A stretch of DNA of 64,000 nt. It comes from Streptomyces sp. cf386 (GTDB lineage: Bacteria > Actinomycetota > Actinomycetes > Streptomycetales > Streptomycetaceae). The notes below the pieces were generated by a model. It was not told where the DNA came from and did no database searches. It worked only from the letters and a program-made list of their open reading frames with translations. The stretch is taken from assembly GCF_900103585.1 (NCBI RefSeq), contig NZ_FNHV01000035.1, positions 1-64,000 on the forward strand, in the 5' to 3' direction. Shown here one piece after another: positions 52,587 through 61,722 of the stretch. The position numbers and the translations under genes were made by a program. How positions within the stretch are numbered: the first letter of the stretch is position 1; each line of letters starts with the position of its first letter.

Positions 52587-52613
52587 TGCGTCCGACCGTG
52601 GATACTCGAAGGC

Positions 52614-53534
52614 ATGGACGAATACCCCGAACCGGTGCACGAGCCGGCCGACGGCGCGCTGGACCCGCGTGCCGAGCTCAGTGAGTTCCTGCGCACCCGG
52701 CGGGCCCGGCTGAAGCCGGAGGACGTGGGGCTGCCGGACTTCGGGCGGTACCGGCGGGTGCCGGGGCTGCGCCGCGAGGAGCTGGCGCAGCTGGCCGGGG
52801 TGTCGGTGGGGTACTACACGCGGCTGGAGCAGGGCAACGGGCAGCACGTGTCGGCGGAGGTCCTCGACGCCATCGCCCGCGCGCTCAGGCTGAGCGAGGC
52901 CGAGCGCGCCCACCTCACGCACCTGGCGAAGCCGAAACAGAAGAAGAAGCCGGCCGGCCGCACCCAGCGGGTGCGGGGCTCCCTGCGGACGCTGCTGGAC
53001 ACCATGGAAGGCGGCCCAGCGATCCTTGTGGGGCGGCGGGGCGACATCCTCGCCTGGAACCGGATGACCGCGGCGGTCTTCGGCGACTGGGCCGAGCTGC
53101 CCGAGCACGAGCGGAACTGGGCGCGGCTGGTGTTCCTGCGGCCCGAGTACAGCGACCTGTTCGTGGACTGGGAGCAGAAAGCGAACGACGTCGTCGCTCA
53201 GCTGCGCCTGGACGCCGGCTCCCATCCCAACGACCCCCGGCTGTCCGCGCTGGTGGGGGAACTCTCCGTGAAGAGCGAGGAGTTCCGACGGCTGTGGGCC
53301 GCCCACGACGTCAAGGACAAGTGCCACGGCACCCTGCGCCTGCACCACCCGCTCGTCGGCGAACTCGATCTGCGCCTCGAATCGTTCCACCTGGCCGATG
53401 ACCACGAACAGACGCTGGCGACGTACCACGCCGAACCCGGTTCCCCGTCCGCGGAGGCACTACGACTGCTGGCCAGCTGGGGCACCGACGCGACAAGGGC
53501 GGGAGCCGGGATGCCGCCGGCACGTACGGCTTGA
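52614..53534 (+). CDS. XRE/MmyB-type transcriptional regulator
   Basis: This 306-residue regulator has the helix-turn-helix PGLRREELAQLAGVSVGYYT with RLEQGNGQHVSAEVLDAIAR. A basic linker KPKQKKKPAGR follows. The MmyB-like ligand domain contains GDILAWNRMTAAVFGDWAEL and ends LATYHAEPGSPSAEALRLL. It is divergent from the aldehyde dehydrogenase and Old Yellow Enzyme genes and likely controls them. The ATG at 52614 has GAAGG with short spacing. The 234 bp that follow contain only a Pro/Ala-rich coding-like stretch without a start. Confidence 0.93.
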   Translation: MDEYPEPVHEPADGALDPRAELSEFLRTRRARLKPEDVGLPDFGRYRRVPGLRREELAQLAGVSVGYYTRLEQGNGQHVSAEVLDAIARALRLSEAERAHLTHLAKPKQKKKPAGRTQRVRGSLRTLLDTMEGGPAILVGRRGDILAWNRMTAAVFGDWAELPEHERNWARLVFLRPEYSDLFVDWEQKANDVVAQLRLDAGSHPNDPRLSALVGELSVKSEEFRRLWAAHDVKDKCHGTLRLHHPLVGELDLRLESFHLADDHEQTLATYHAEPGSPSAEALRLLASWGTDATRAGAGMPPARTA

Positions 53535-53768
53535 TGAACAGTTGATCATCGGTGGTTGGCTGCGCGCCACGCCCAGCGTCCCGTCGCCCTTGCCGCCCCC
53601 GGAGCCGGCACGCGCCGTCTCGCCGGCCCCCGTCGAAGCGTCGGCATCCCGCGCACCCTCGGAACCGCCCGCTACCGCAGCACCCGCAGTTCCTCCGCCC
53701 GTCGCGCCGGCCTCGCGCGAACCACGGAAAACCGAAGTACGTGCGCAGATCCCGGTCTGACTGGCTGA

Positions 53769-54377
53769 CTACGGCTTTGGCCAGCTGCCCAACGCGAGGT
53801 TCGCGACTTGCAGCAGCTCGGGGCGGGAACTACCACTCGCGGCCTGGACGGCGATCCCATTGGCGACTGTTCTCAGGTAGAGCGCGAGAAGATGCGGATC
53901 TGTGGAAGGCGGAAGGTCACCGGCGTCCACCGCCTGTTGAAACCGGCGCGTCAAGTGGGCTATCCCGTCCTCGCGCCATGCGATGAGTGCGTCTCGGACC
54001 GGGCGGCTGTCATCCCCGGTGGCCAACGCGCCGTGCACGCCAAGGCAGCCCGTGGGCAGTCCCGGCATGGTTGCCGCCTCGACCGCCCCGTGGAGCACGG
54101 CAGTAGCCACGGCTTCACTGGTGGGCTCTGCCATGGCTCGGGCGAAGTAGGCGGTCAAGCCCTCGGTGTAGCGCTCCAGCGCCTTGTAGAAGAGGTCTTC
54201 TTTGCTGCCGAACGCCCTGTACAGGCTGGGGCGGCTGATCCCCATCGCTTCGGTGAGGTCGTCAAGGCTGGCGCCCTCGAAACCCTTTGACCAGAACACC
54301 AGGACTGCACGATCGAGTGCCTCGTCGATGTCGAACGCGCGAGGTCTGCCAGGAGGGGCCGGTGTCGTCGAGGTCAT
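53769..54377 (-). CDS. TetR/AcrR-family transcriptional regulator
   Basis: This 202-residue repressor has an N-terminal helix-turn-helix (ALDRAVLVFWSKGFEGASLD; LTEAMGISRPSLYRAFGSKE) and a helical ligand domain with PGLPTGCLGVHGALATGDDS, a subgroup motif with a central Cys. It is divergent from an SDR across a 90-bp spacer with two GTACCG-type operators, so it probably represses both genes until an inducer, perhaps an electrophile sensed by the Cys, is present. Confidence 0.93.
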   Translation of the reverse strand: MTSTTPAPPGRPRAFDIDEALDRAVLVFWSKGFEGASLDDLTEAMGISRPSLYRAFGSKEDLFYKALERYTEGLTAYFARAMAEPTSEAVATAVLHGAVEAATMPGLPTGCLGVHGALATGDDSRPVRDALIAWREDGIAHLTRRFQQAVDAGDLPPSTDPHLLALYLRTVANGIAVQAASGSSRPELLQVANLALGSWPKP

Positions 54378-54397
54378 TTCTTCATCCTACTCCTTCG

Positions 54398-54411
54398 GTA
54401 CCGATCGGTAC
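54398..54411. promoter_or_regulatory. TetR operator 1
   Basis: GTACCGATCGGTAC is a 14-bp perfect palindrome 21 bp before the TetR start. Its halves recur in operator 2, with the centres 34 bp apart. Confidence 0.72.
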
Positions 54412-54430
54412 GGATGTGCTAGAGTACTTT

Positions 54431-54446
54431 CGTACCAATCGGTACG
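54431..54446. promoter_or_regulatory. TetR operator 2
   Basis: CGTACCAATCGGTACG has the same half-sites as operator 1 with one central mismatch. It lies 21 bp before the SDR GTG, where bound repressor would block the promoter. Confidence 0.7.
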
Positions 54447-54466
54447 CTATACAGAGAGGTAGCATC

Positions 54467-55186
54467 GTGTCACAGACCGTACTCATCACTGGCGGAACCT
54501 CAGGCATCGGCTTGAGCCTCGCGCAATCCTTCATGGAGGCCGGGGCGTCCGTCGTCGTCTGCGGGCGTTCGCAGGCTGCGCTGGACCGATTCGCGCAGGC
54601 CCACCCGCAGGCGCTGGCCGTGCGGGCCGATGTGACGGACGCAGCCGATCGGGCCGCGCTGCTGCAGGCGGTCGCTGATCGCTTCGGGCGCCTAGACGTG
54701 CTGGTCAACAACGCCGGTACGTTCGAGGAGCGAGACTATGCGGCCGGCAAGAACCCCAATGCGACCCTCGATGCCGAGGTGGCGCTGAACCTCACCGCCC
54801 CCATGCACTTGACGGGCGAAGCGCTCGAGCGGTGGCCGGAGCCCGACGCGCTCGTCTTCATCACCTCGGGGTTCGCTCTGGTCTCGCCCACTCGCGCACC
54901 CACCCACGGCGCGGTGAAGGCCGGCCTGCACGGCTTTGCGGACGGCCTGCGCCGTCAACTCGCCCCGAAGGGCACCCATGTCCTGGAGGTCCTCCCGCCG
55001 TCCACGGACACGCCCATGAACGCCGCAGCCACCGGGAAGAAGCTGACTCCCGAGCAGGTGACGGCGGTCACGATGAAGGCTCTTCGGCGGCGGCGGAACA
55101 TGGCATTCCCCGGTCAGACCAAAGTCATGCCCGCCATGCTGCGCATCGCGCCGGGCTTCCTGCGACGCACCGTCGCCGAGCTCTGA
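54467..55186 (+). CDS. Atypical SDR-family protein lacking the catalytic Tyr
   Basis: This 239-residue SDR has a normal nucleotide site (VLITGGTSGIGLSLAQSF; DVLVNNAGTFEERDY). Where classical members have YxxxK, it reads THGAVKAGLHGFADGL. The Lys is kept but Tyr is replaced by His, and the Ser lies in FITSGFALVSPTRAP. It may be a non-catalytic or altered-chemistry member. GTG at 54467 has GAGAGG 8 nt upstream. It is divergent from and probably repressed by the TetR gene. The small membrane protein at 55302 is likely in the same transcript. Confidence 0.88.
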   Translation: MSQTVLITGGTSGIGLSLAQSFMEAGASVVVCGRSQAALDRFAQAHPQALAVRADVTDAADRAALLQAVADRFGRLDVLVNNAGTFEERDYAAGKNPNATLDAEVALNLTAPMHLTGEALERWPEPDALVFITSGFALVSPTRAPTHGAVKAGLHGFADGLRRQLAPKGTHVLEVLPPSTDTPMNAAATGKKLTPEQVTAVTMKALRRRRNMAFPGQTKVMPAMLRIAPGFLRRTVAEL

Positions 55187-55301
55187 ACCCCAGGGAAAAC
55201 CCTTCCCCCGGCAACACCTCACCGAAGCGGACAAGGTCGAATTCCTGACCCGCCACCTTCTGAACAGCTGACCGGCCCGTTCCGGATTGAAAGGATTCTC
55301 C

Positions 55302-55751
55302 ATGTCCAAATTCCCCCTCCACCTGGTTCCTTCCCGCAGAGCGCTGACGACCGGGCGCTTCATCGTCGCGGCAACCCACTTGTTCACCCCGCGGCTGGCC
55401 GCGCGGTTTTTCCAGCTCACGGCTAGCGGTACCCCCGCGATCCCCTATTCGCGGATGTTCGCGATCCGCAACGCTGCTCTCGGGCTTGGGCTGCAACGGA
55501 TGGACAGTTTCACCCGGCCCCAGCAGCAGCAGTTTCTTGCGGTGAACATCGTCATGGACTCGGTCGATGCCGCCGCTTTCCTGGCTGCGGGCCTGCGGCG
55601 CGACGTCAGCCGTACCTCGGCCATGCTGTCCGCCGCCGTGGCTCTTTCTGCGGTGGTAGCCGGTACCACGGCCCTCATCGAGGTCAAGCAAGCGGCCGCC
55701 CAAGAAACGGAGCCGACAGCGACGGCGTCATCGGACAGCGACTGGAAGTGA
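55302..55751 (+). CDS. Small membrane protein, unknown function
   Basis: This 149-residue protein has hydrophobic segments FIVAATHLFTPRLAARFF, VDAAAFLAAGL and AAVALSAVVAGTTALIEV. The motif YSRMFAIRNAALGLGLQRMD resembles DUF4267-type small membrane proteins often found beside SDR/TetR pairs. GAAAGGA lies 7 nt before the ATG. It follows the SDR by 115 bp and is probably co-regulated. Confidence 0.72.
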   Translation: MSKFPLHLVPSRRALTTGRFIVAATHLFTPRLAARFFQLTASGTPAIPYSRMFAIRNAALGLGLQRMDSFTRPQQQQFLAVNIVMDSVDAAAFLAAGLRRDVSRTSAMLSAAVALSAVVAGTTALIEVKQAAAQETEPTATASSDSDWK

Positions 55752-55788
55752 CCGCACCGGCGTGGCACCGCAGCTGATCCACTGCACC

Positions 55789-55807
55789 GCCTCCATTGGC
55801 TGGAGGC
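55789..55807 (+). terminator. Hairpin terminator
   Basis: GCCTCCA (55789-55795) pairs with TGGAGGC (55801-55807) around a 5-nt loop, 37 bp after the small membrane protein stop and before the recombinase element. Confidence 0.55.
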
Positions 55808-55871
55808 CGCCGAGGACGGGTTGGCGGTCTCTGTCGAGTTCAGCAGTCCCGCCGAGCGACCAAGGCAGTTC

Positions 55872-56294
55872 TCAGAGCATCCGGTTCGGGTGCGGTTGGG
55901 TCGGCAGCACTCGAACGGGGGAGGTGGGCTGTGACAGTGCACCGCGCAGTTGTCGGTTCTCCACGGTCAGTTGGTTAACAGCGCGGACCAGGTGATCGAC
56001 GTCGGTCCGCAGCTGGGACAGCTCCTGTGCGTCCTTGGCTCGGAGCTCCTTGAGTTTGACGATCTGTTGGCGCAGGCGGATCTCGGAGTCCGGCGTCTGT
56101 CCGCGCGCCCTGACCTGCGCGTAGAAGTCGTTCTTGAGGTCCGGGTGACGCTGGGTGAGCGCGTTGCGCGGTAGGCCGGCTTCCTGGGCCAGGGCGACGA
56201 TCGTCAGCGCGCCGTTGGAGTGCTGCGCGGTTCCTTGCAGGATGCGGTCCATGGCCGCGCGGATACGGTCGCGTTCGTCGGGTGCGGGGCTCAT
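55872..56294 (-). CDS. TnpC-like small coiled-coil accessory protein
   Basis: This 140-residue protein has an N-terminal helix-turn-helix-like part (ALTIVALAQEAGLPRNALTQ with RHPDLKNDFYAQVRARG) and a long C-terminal heptad-rich helix (LRTDVDHLVRAVNQLTVENR). This is the layout of the DUF6262/TnpC-type protein that accompanies Tn554-like recombinases and is thought to help integration. Its ATG overlaps the stop of the third recombinase. Confidence 0.78.
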   Translation of the reverse strand: MSPAPDERDRIRAAMDRILQGTAQHSNGALTIVALAQEAGLPRNALTQRHPDLKNDFYAQVRARGQTPDSEIRLRQQIVKLKELRAKDAQELSQLRTDVDHLVRAVNQLTVENRQLRGALSQPTSPVRVLPTQPHPNRML

Positions 56295-58396
56295 GCGGTG
56301 CCGTCCTGAAGGGTGGTGCGGGTGCGGTGGTGGGTGTCGGCGAGGTCGCGCAGCCGGGCAGCGTTGCTCTGTAGCCGTTCGCCCAGCGGGCCGGGAACGT
56401 GGCCTGCCTGCTGGTCAAGCGCGGTGGCGCGGAGGCGGAGGCCGGTGGCGTGCTGGTCGGTGCGGGCGATGTTCGCGCAGGTGGGGACGCACCGGTCGAG
56501 GCTGGGGGTGTCCTTGAGGCCGCGGTGGCACAGGGCCTTGTCGCGCTTGTAGACGCACATCAGCAGCGTGTGGGGATTGTCGTAGACGGCCAGGTGGGGG
56601 TTGGCGAGGATCTGTCGGGCCTGCCGTGCGGTGATGACGGTGCCGGTGTACTGGGGCGCGGTGGCGGCGGCCTTGATGGCGCGGCGGGCGGCGGGCCCGG
56701 AGATGCCGAGGCCGTCCTCGAGAGCGGCGTTCAGGTCGGCGACGGTGTCGATGGTGGCGCGGGCCGTCTCGACGTCGAGGAGGTCGTGGATGCCGTCCCG
56801 GCTGCGCACGGCGTATCCGGCCGCTACGGAAGTCCGCAGATGGCCGTACTGAATCGCGAGCGCGACCAGGCCCCCGGGGCGGCGGGCGATGTGCCAGGCC
56901 AGGCTCCTGCGGAACCGTTCGGTTCCGATCCTGCCGTGCGGATCCGGCGGGATGACCTCGTGGACCAGCCCGCGGGCGGCTGCCTCGTGGTTGGCCCAGG
57001 TGATGAAGTCCTCCACCCGGGTGCCCAGGGTGTGCACGGTGAGGGAGCCGGTGCCGGCCCGGGTGCCGCGCAGGTCGTGGGCGTGGTGGTCGAACAGCAG
57101 CTGCCCTGGGGGAACCATGCGTTCCAGGACACGGATGGCGTTCACGACGGGGGCGATGGCCACCCAGGGGGCATCGCGGACCTCGCCCTCGGAGCGGTGG
57201 TTGCCGTCTTCGTCGCGGGCGGTCTTATACACGGTGCTCGTGATCAAGTGCCGCCCCGTGCGCCCCGCGCTGTCCGGCTCCGGGTCGGGGCAGCAGCCGC
57301 TGCGCAGTCCGGCCGCCTCGCCGGGACGCATCCCGGTCAGGTAGGCGATGACGATGAAGCACGCCGTGCCCAACTGGCGCATGAGAAAGCCTGCTTCGGT
57401 GTAGTCGACGGCGTCTCTCCAGGGGATGCCGCCGAGTGTGCCGGTGACTGGGACACGCAGTGGGCACCGGCCGGGCCGGTCCAGGGCGGCCTGCCGCCAG
57501 CCGTGATCACGGGTGGTGCTGTAGACCTGGCTCAGGGAGGCGCCGGTGAGCGCGGCGATATAGGCGCCGGCGATCGTGGTTCTGCCCAGCCACTGTGTGG
57601 TCGGAATCGGCAGGCGATCGGCGTCGGTGCGGTCCATGAAGGCCCGAAGGGCGGCTCGTGAGGCGGGTGTGGCGATGTTGGCGGCAGCCTGCGCATGCAG
57701 CCGGTTGCGTTCGGTCCAGGCGGACAGGATGTCGTCGCTGAACTCCTCGACCGTGCGGATCGCCCACACGAGCAGGGGGCCCATGGTCTGCTCGGCGATC
57801 GCCTCGGCGGCGTTCTCACCGCCCGGGGTCGCCGGCGGCAGGTAGTCGTCCACCCCCTCGGTCTCCCAGGGCGGGCGGCCGATTCCGCTGGGACGGCCAC
57901 TGAGCTGGTCGAAGACCCACAGCCGGGTCAGCGACGACAGCACGCTGTGCACGGTGATGCGGGCCGCCCCGTTGTCGCGCAGGTGACGGCCGTACTCATC
58001 CAGTACCTGGGTGGTGCAGTCGCTCAGCGTGGTGGTGCCCCGGCCGGTGAGCCACACGGCGAGCCGGCACCAGGCCCCGATCGTCTGGCAGAGCGCCTTG
58101 GGCGCCTGGCGTGAGCGCCAGGTGGGATGGCGCTCACGCAGGAACACCGCGGGCAGTTCGCCGTTGATTAAGGTCCAGGCGGCCAGCCGCATCTCCTCCC
58201 GGAACGGGTCGGGGAACGTCGGCCAGTGGATGGTGCTGTGCGTGACGCCCGGGTTGGCGTTCATGGGGATCAGCGGCCAGGCCGGCGCCGCGTAGCGCGC
58301 TATGGGGCCGGCGTAGCCGCCGGCGATCCGGTGGGCGGGGATGATAGGGGTGTCGGGCCCGGGGAGGGCACGGGCAGGGGCTGGGGTGGCCGTCAC
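56291..58396 (-). CDS. Tyrosine recombinase (third of the operon)
   Basis: This protein has about 701 residues from GTG 58396, which overlaps the previous stop as GTGA. The N-terminal SAM-like binding region (LAAWTLINGELPAVFLRERH) precedes the catalytic domain. Catalytic Arg I is in IAYLTGMRPGEAAGLRSGCC. The HxxR-like motif is in FRRSLAWHIARRPGG. The His and probable nucleophile Tyr are in YGHLRTSVAAGYAVRSRD. A Cys/His-bearing C-terminal tail (LLMCVYKRDKALCHR; DRCVPTCANIARTDQHA) resembles a metal-binding knuckle seen in TnpB-type recombinases. It appears intact. Confidence 0.85.
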   Translation of the reverse strand: MTATPAPARALPGPDTPIIPAHRIAGGYAGPIARYAAPAWPLIPMNANPGVTHSTIHWPTFPDPFREEMRLAAWTLINGELPAVFLRERHPTWRSRQAPKALCQTIGAWCRLAVWLTGRGTTTLSDCTTQVLDEYGRHLRDNGAARITVHSVLSSLTRLWVFDQLSGRPSGIGRPPWETEGVDDYLPPATPGGENAAEAIAEQTMGPLLVWAIRTVEEFSDDILSAWTERNRLHAQAAANIATPASRAALRAFMDRTDADRLPIPTTQWLGRTTIAGAYIAALTGASLSQVYSTTRDHGWRQAALDRPGRCPLRVPVTGTLGGIPWRDAVDYTEAGFLMRQLGTACFIVIAYLTGMRPGEAAGLRSGCCPDPEPDSAGRTGRHLITSTVYKTARDEDGNHRSEGEVRDAPWVAIAPVVNAIRVLERMVPPGQLLFDHHAHDLRGTRAGTGSLTVHTLGTRVEDFITWANHEAAARGLVHEVIPPDPHGRIGTERFRRSLAWHIARRPGGLVALAIQYGHLRTSVAAGYAVRSRDGIHDLLDVETARATIDTVADLNAALEDGLGISGPAARRAIKAAATAPQYTGTVITARQARQILANPHLAVYDNPHTLLMCVYKRDKALCHRGLKDTPSLDRCVPTCANIARTDQHATGLRLRATALDQQAGHVPGPLGERLQSNAARLRDLADTHHRTRTTLQDGTA

Positions 58397-60148
58397 GGGT
58401 CGAGGTCTCCGTTGAGCAGCAGGGCGATGAGTTCGCGGTCGGTGTCGGTCACGTCGGCCAGGGCGCGGGTCCACACCGCGGTGCCGAGCTGGGCCTTGAG
58501 GTGTTCCAGGCGGGCGTGTCCGTCCTCCCACTGGCGGTCCCATTGGCCCAAGTCCAGGGCGGTGCGCAGGTTGCCGAGTGCATGGTGCAGGTGGGCCAGG
58601 CGGCTGTGGTGGGCGGGGTGGATCCGGGCGTTGGGGCAGGCCAGGCACATCAGGAACGAGGCGCCGCAGCCGCCGCCGGGGCCGGGATAGGGGCTGTTGT
58701 CGTAGTCATGGCAGTCGGCGGTGGCGGTCGGCTGGTCGGCCGGATCGGCTCTCTCGCGCAGTTCGGCGGCGAGCACGGTCGCGCGGGCTTGGGTCACGAC
58801 GGCTTCGGCTGCCTCGGCGATGACCGGGATCGCGTCCTGGCGGACCTGGGGATCGGTCAGGGTGTAGACGCGGTCGTGGGTGGCCTGGCTGTTCTGTCCG
58901 GGCGCGCGCCGGTGCAGCGTGTTCACCGTCCGCCGCCCCCTGCGGAACGGCGAGGAGGAGAAGCCCTGCTTGGGTCCCCCACTGCTTGGCCGTAACGCCG
59001 GAGATGCCGAACCCGAACACCCCGATGCCCGACCTCCTGCGGGTCTCATCGGGCTGGTCCTCCAGCGGAGCCTTGGCGGAGCGCCAGATCAAGAAGCGGT
59101 CCGTACCGGGGCTCAGCGTATGCACGGCCGCGCGGGCGAACACGGTGGCCTCCAGCGCCTGCGTGATGAGCCGCCCAGGGGAGGCGGCCCCGTCGTCGGT
59201 CAGGTTGCGGGTCTCGAAGTACCGGCCCGCGCCCCGCTTGTGCTTCTCCAACTCGACCCGGTAGATCCGCGGGCCGTCATTGCCGGCGTCCGGGGCCGCT
59301 TGCGGCACCTTCAACCGGTTGATCACCGACAGGTTCCAGCCGTGCCCGGCCAGCAGCAGCACCCCCAGCGCGACCGCCTCCATCCGGGTCAAGAACAGCC
59401 GCTGCCACGTGTGCTCGGGCCGCTCCCCGCCCAGCACCCGCGCATAGCGGGCGAGCACCCGGCCACGCTGGCGACCCACCCGGGTGTCGTGGGGCGCCTC
59501 ACCGGTCCGGGCCAGACAGTCCAGCGCCTCACCCAGCAGCCATGCCTCACTGCCGCGAGCGAACCTTCCCGACCGCCATTGGGCAAGGTGGCGGGCGTTG
59601 TCCGTGATCCGCAGATGCGCGGCACGGAACATTCGCCGCGCCGTGGTGACGATCGCGTCGAACTCGGCCTCTGGGAAGGACACTTCCTTGACCGTGGGCT
59701 GCAGAACACGGCGGGCGAGCGCTTCCCGTGCCGCAGCGGACAGCCGCGGATCGTCCAGCAGCAGCCCCCGCACGGTGGTGATCTGGCGGTAGCCGAACCG
59801 GGTGTTCTGTCGGCTGAGCCTCCACTGCTGCCACATCCCCGCGGTCAGCTGGTCGAGGTCGGCAACCGGTCCGTCCAGCGTGGCCAGGTACGCGGTGAAC
59901 GCCTGCAAGGGTAGCCAGAAGTACCTGCTGCTGTGGTGCGACGTCCACCGGCTCGGCACGCACCGCGCGGCGAACAGTCGGGCCAGCGACCGGCGCAAGG
60001 CATCCTCGACCGGCAGAGTACGGAAGTCGTAGACCGCGACGGCTCCCGATCGGTCTCGGTGCTCGACAACAAGGCCGTCGCCCCTCAGAACCCGTGGCCT
60101 GCGCACCGGCGCTGTCGGCAAAGGCGCCGTACGCCCGCGCCGACTCAT
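58393..60148 (-). pseudogene. Tyrosine recombinase (second of the operon), frameshifted
   Basis: The first frame runs from ATG 60148 through FAARCVPSRWTSHHSSRYFW, VTTARRMFRAAHLRITDNAR and GIGVFGFGISGVTAKQWG. Near 58965-58980, at GGGGGACCC, the coding signal moves to another frame: GFSSSPFRRGRRTVNTLHRR, then NSQATHDRVYTLTDPQVRQD. The latter includes the likely nucleophile Tyr. The rest has GGGCGASFLMCLACPNARIH, a Cys/His cluster, and ends at 58393. Repaired, it would be about 584 residues. Unless ribosomes shift frame here, the catalytic end is lost. The Arg I region (LLAGHGWNLSVINRLKV) is degenerate, as in some TnpB-like partners. Confidence 0.78.
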
Positions 60149-61722
60149 CCGGTCGTCCGCGGAATGACCTGCAGCTTGGCGTCGATGTCCTGGATGCCCT
60201 CGGCCTCCCGCGCCAGACGCGCGAACACCTCATCCATCCCCTGTGCCGGCCGCTCCCCTTCGCGAAACGGGGGCGCGGTGGTCAGCAGCGACCGCAGCTG
60301 AAGGTCGGCGACGGGGGCCAGATACCGCTCGCGGGTCGTCTCAAGGGACGCATGACCCAGCAGGTCCTGCACCATCCGCCACGGATCCCCGTACAGCAGC
60401 CGGTAGTCCCGCCGCTCCTCTGGGCTCAGACCGAACCTCTGGTCCATCAAGTGGTGCAGGATCACCAGCATGTAGAGGGCGAAGCTGTGCCGGCAGGAAT
60501 GCGGCGTCGCGTACGGCGCCCGGCTGCGGTGCGGGTCCAGCCGACGCTCCGGCTCCGGATCCAGCACCGCCCGGCACCGCTGGTTCGCTGCCGTGAAGAC
60601 GTTGTTCCACGAATGCGGCTGGAACGGCAGGCCCATCTCGTTCAGCCACAGCCACAACGGTTCCGGTCCCTCCGGGCCTTCGGTGTACCACGACATTCGT
60701 TCGTCCGCGGTAGCCTCCGTCAGCGCGATGCGGCCCGTGACGCCCTGGCGGTCGCACCAGTACACCGTCGGCTTCGGTCCCCGGCTCACCAGGGTGACCA
60801 GCCGCATCCCCGGCACGCCGTCGTACCGGCCCCGAGCCTGGGCCGAGCGGATGGCCTCTGCGCGCGAGGACTCGACGTAGTTCTCGATATCGCCCACCAC
60901 ATGAGCCTCGACGTAGTAGGTACGGGCCCTCTTGGAACGAGTGACCGCCGCTGCCAGGCGCCCCGTGTAGTAACGGCCGCCCTCCAGCCGCAGTGACGGC
61001 ACCTCGAACGTCAGCAGTGAGGCGCCCTCCAGCCGCCGCATACCCGACGAGGTCAGCAAGCGCACGAACGCAACATTGCGGCCCTCCAGCCGACCCACCC
61101 AGCCAGGCGCGGGAAGACCGTCAGCGCCGTACCCGCGCAGCCCCACATCCACCCACAGCCGGAACGTCCGAGGCGTCAGCCAGTGAACGTTGCTGCCCCG
61201 GGCGTCCTTCGCCTTCCCATCCGGCACCTCGACGATCTGCCCATGCCGGCCGACCACGCGATGCACCGGCACCGGGTTGCGCGGTAGAAACTCGTTCCCC
61301 GGCTTCGTCGCCCACGTGTACAGGTTCATCAGCGCGGCCAGTTCACGATTCCACTTGTTCCCGCCCACCCGCACCGGGTTCTCGGGCGACGTCTGGCGCC
61401 AGAACTGGAAGTCGTCGACATCCGACTCGACCGCCTGCGTCCAGACCTTTCCGCGCTGCCACAGGAAGTTGAGGAACAGGCAGAGGTCTGTGATGTAGTT
61501 CCGCTTCGTCTCTTTTGTGTATCCCCGGAAGGGGTTACTGCGCGTGTACAGGCTGAGGAGTTCGTCGATGCGGTAGTCCGGCGCCAGCAGAATTGGGTCG
61601 CCCGGCCGGATCCCGGTTGACGCTTCGCGCTCCGCCAGGTCAGTCCACCCCATCAGAACAGGTGCCTGCCGTGGGGCGATCGGCGTCGGCTTGGGAACCC
61701 AGAAGACACGCCACTTGCTCAT
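60145..61722 (-). CDS. Tyrosine recombinase (first of the operon)
   Basis: This 525-residue TnpA-like recombinase has an N-terminal core-binding domain (YTKETKRNYITDLCLFLNFL; WNRELAALMNLYTWATKPG) and a complete catalytic set: Arg I in LLTSSGMRRLEGASLL, HxxR in ATPHSCRHSFALYMLV, and His plus Tyr in LLGHASLETTRERYLAPV. The ATG at 61722 begins MSKWRVFWVPK. It is the promoter-proximal gene of the operon, and a small dyad ATCGGC-N8-GCCGAT (61739-61758) lies just upstream. It is the best candidate for the active integrase. Confidence 0.9.
   Translation of the reverse strand: MSKWRVFWVPKPTPIAPRQAPVLMGWTDLAEREASTGIRPGDPILLAPDYRIDELLSLYTRSNPFRGYTKETKRNYITDLCLFLNFLWQRGKVWTQAVESDVDDFQFWRQTSPENPVRVGGNKWNRELAALMNLYTWATKPGNEFLPRNPVPVHRVVGRHGQIVEVPDGKAKDARGSNVHWLTPRTFRLWVDVGLRGYGADGLPAPGWVGRLEGRNVAFVRLLTSSGMRRLEGASLLTFEVPSLRLEGGRYYTGRLAAAVTRSKRARTYYVEAHVVGDIENYVESSRAEAIRSAQARGRYDGVPGMRLVTLVSRGPKPTVYWCDRQGVTGRIALTEATADERMSWYTEGPEGPEPLWLWLNEMGLPFQPHSWNNVFTAANQRCRAVLDPEPERRLDPHRSRAPYATPHSCRHSFALYMLVILHHLMDQRFGLSPEERRDYRLLYGDPWRMVQDLLGHASLETTRERYLAPVADLQLRSLLTTAPPFREGERPAQGMDEVFARLAREAEGIQDIDAKLQVIPRTTG

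Larger units (their letters stand above)
55872..61722 (-). mobile_element. Tn554/RIT-like element: three tyrosine recombinases plus a small coiled-coil protein
   Basis: Four minus-strand genes follow in order with 4-nt ATGA or GTGA overlaps at every junction (60145-60148, 58393-58396, 56291-56294), so they form one translationally coupled operon. Three are large tyrosine recombinases and the fourth is a short helical protein. The layout resembles Tn554 (TnpA, TnpB, TnpC) and recombinase-in-trio elements. No terminal inverted or direct repeats are obvious in the flanking 120 bp (left) and 90 bp (right), so the limits given are those of the genes only. The element carries no cargo. Confidence 0.75.

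Noticed and set aside
53535..53768. A Pro/Ala-rich frame between the XRE and TetR genes
   Set aside because: It has no start codon with a binding site and its composition alone explains the open frame. It could be a gene tail, but that cannot be shown.
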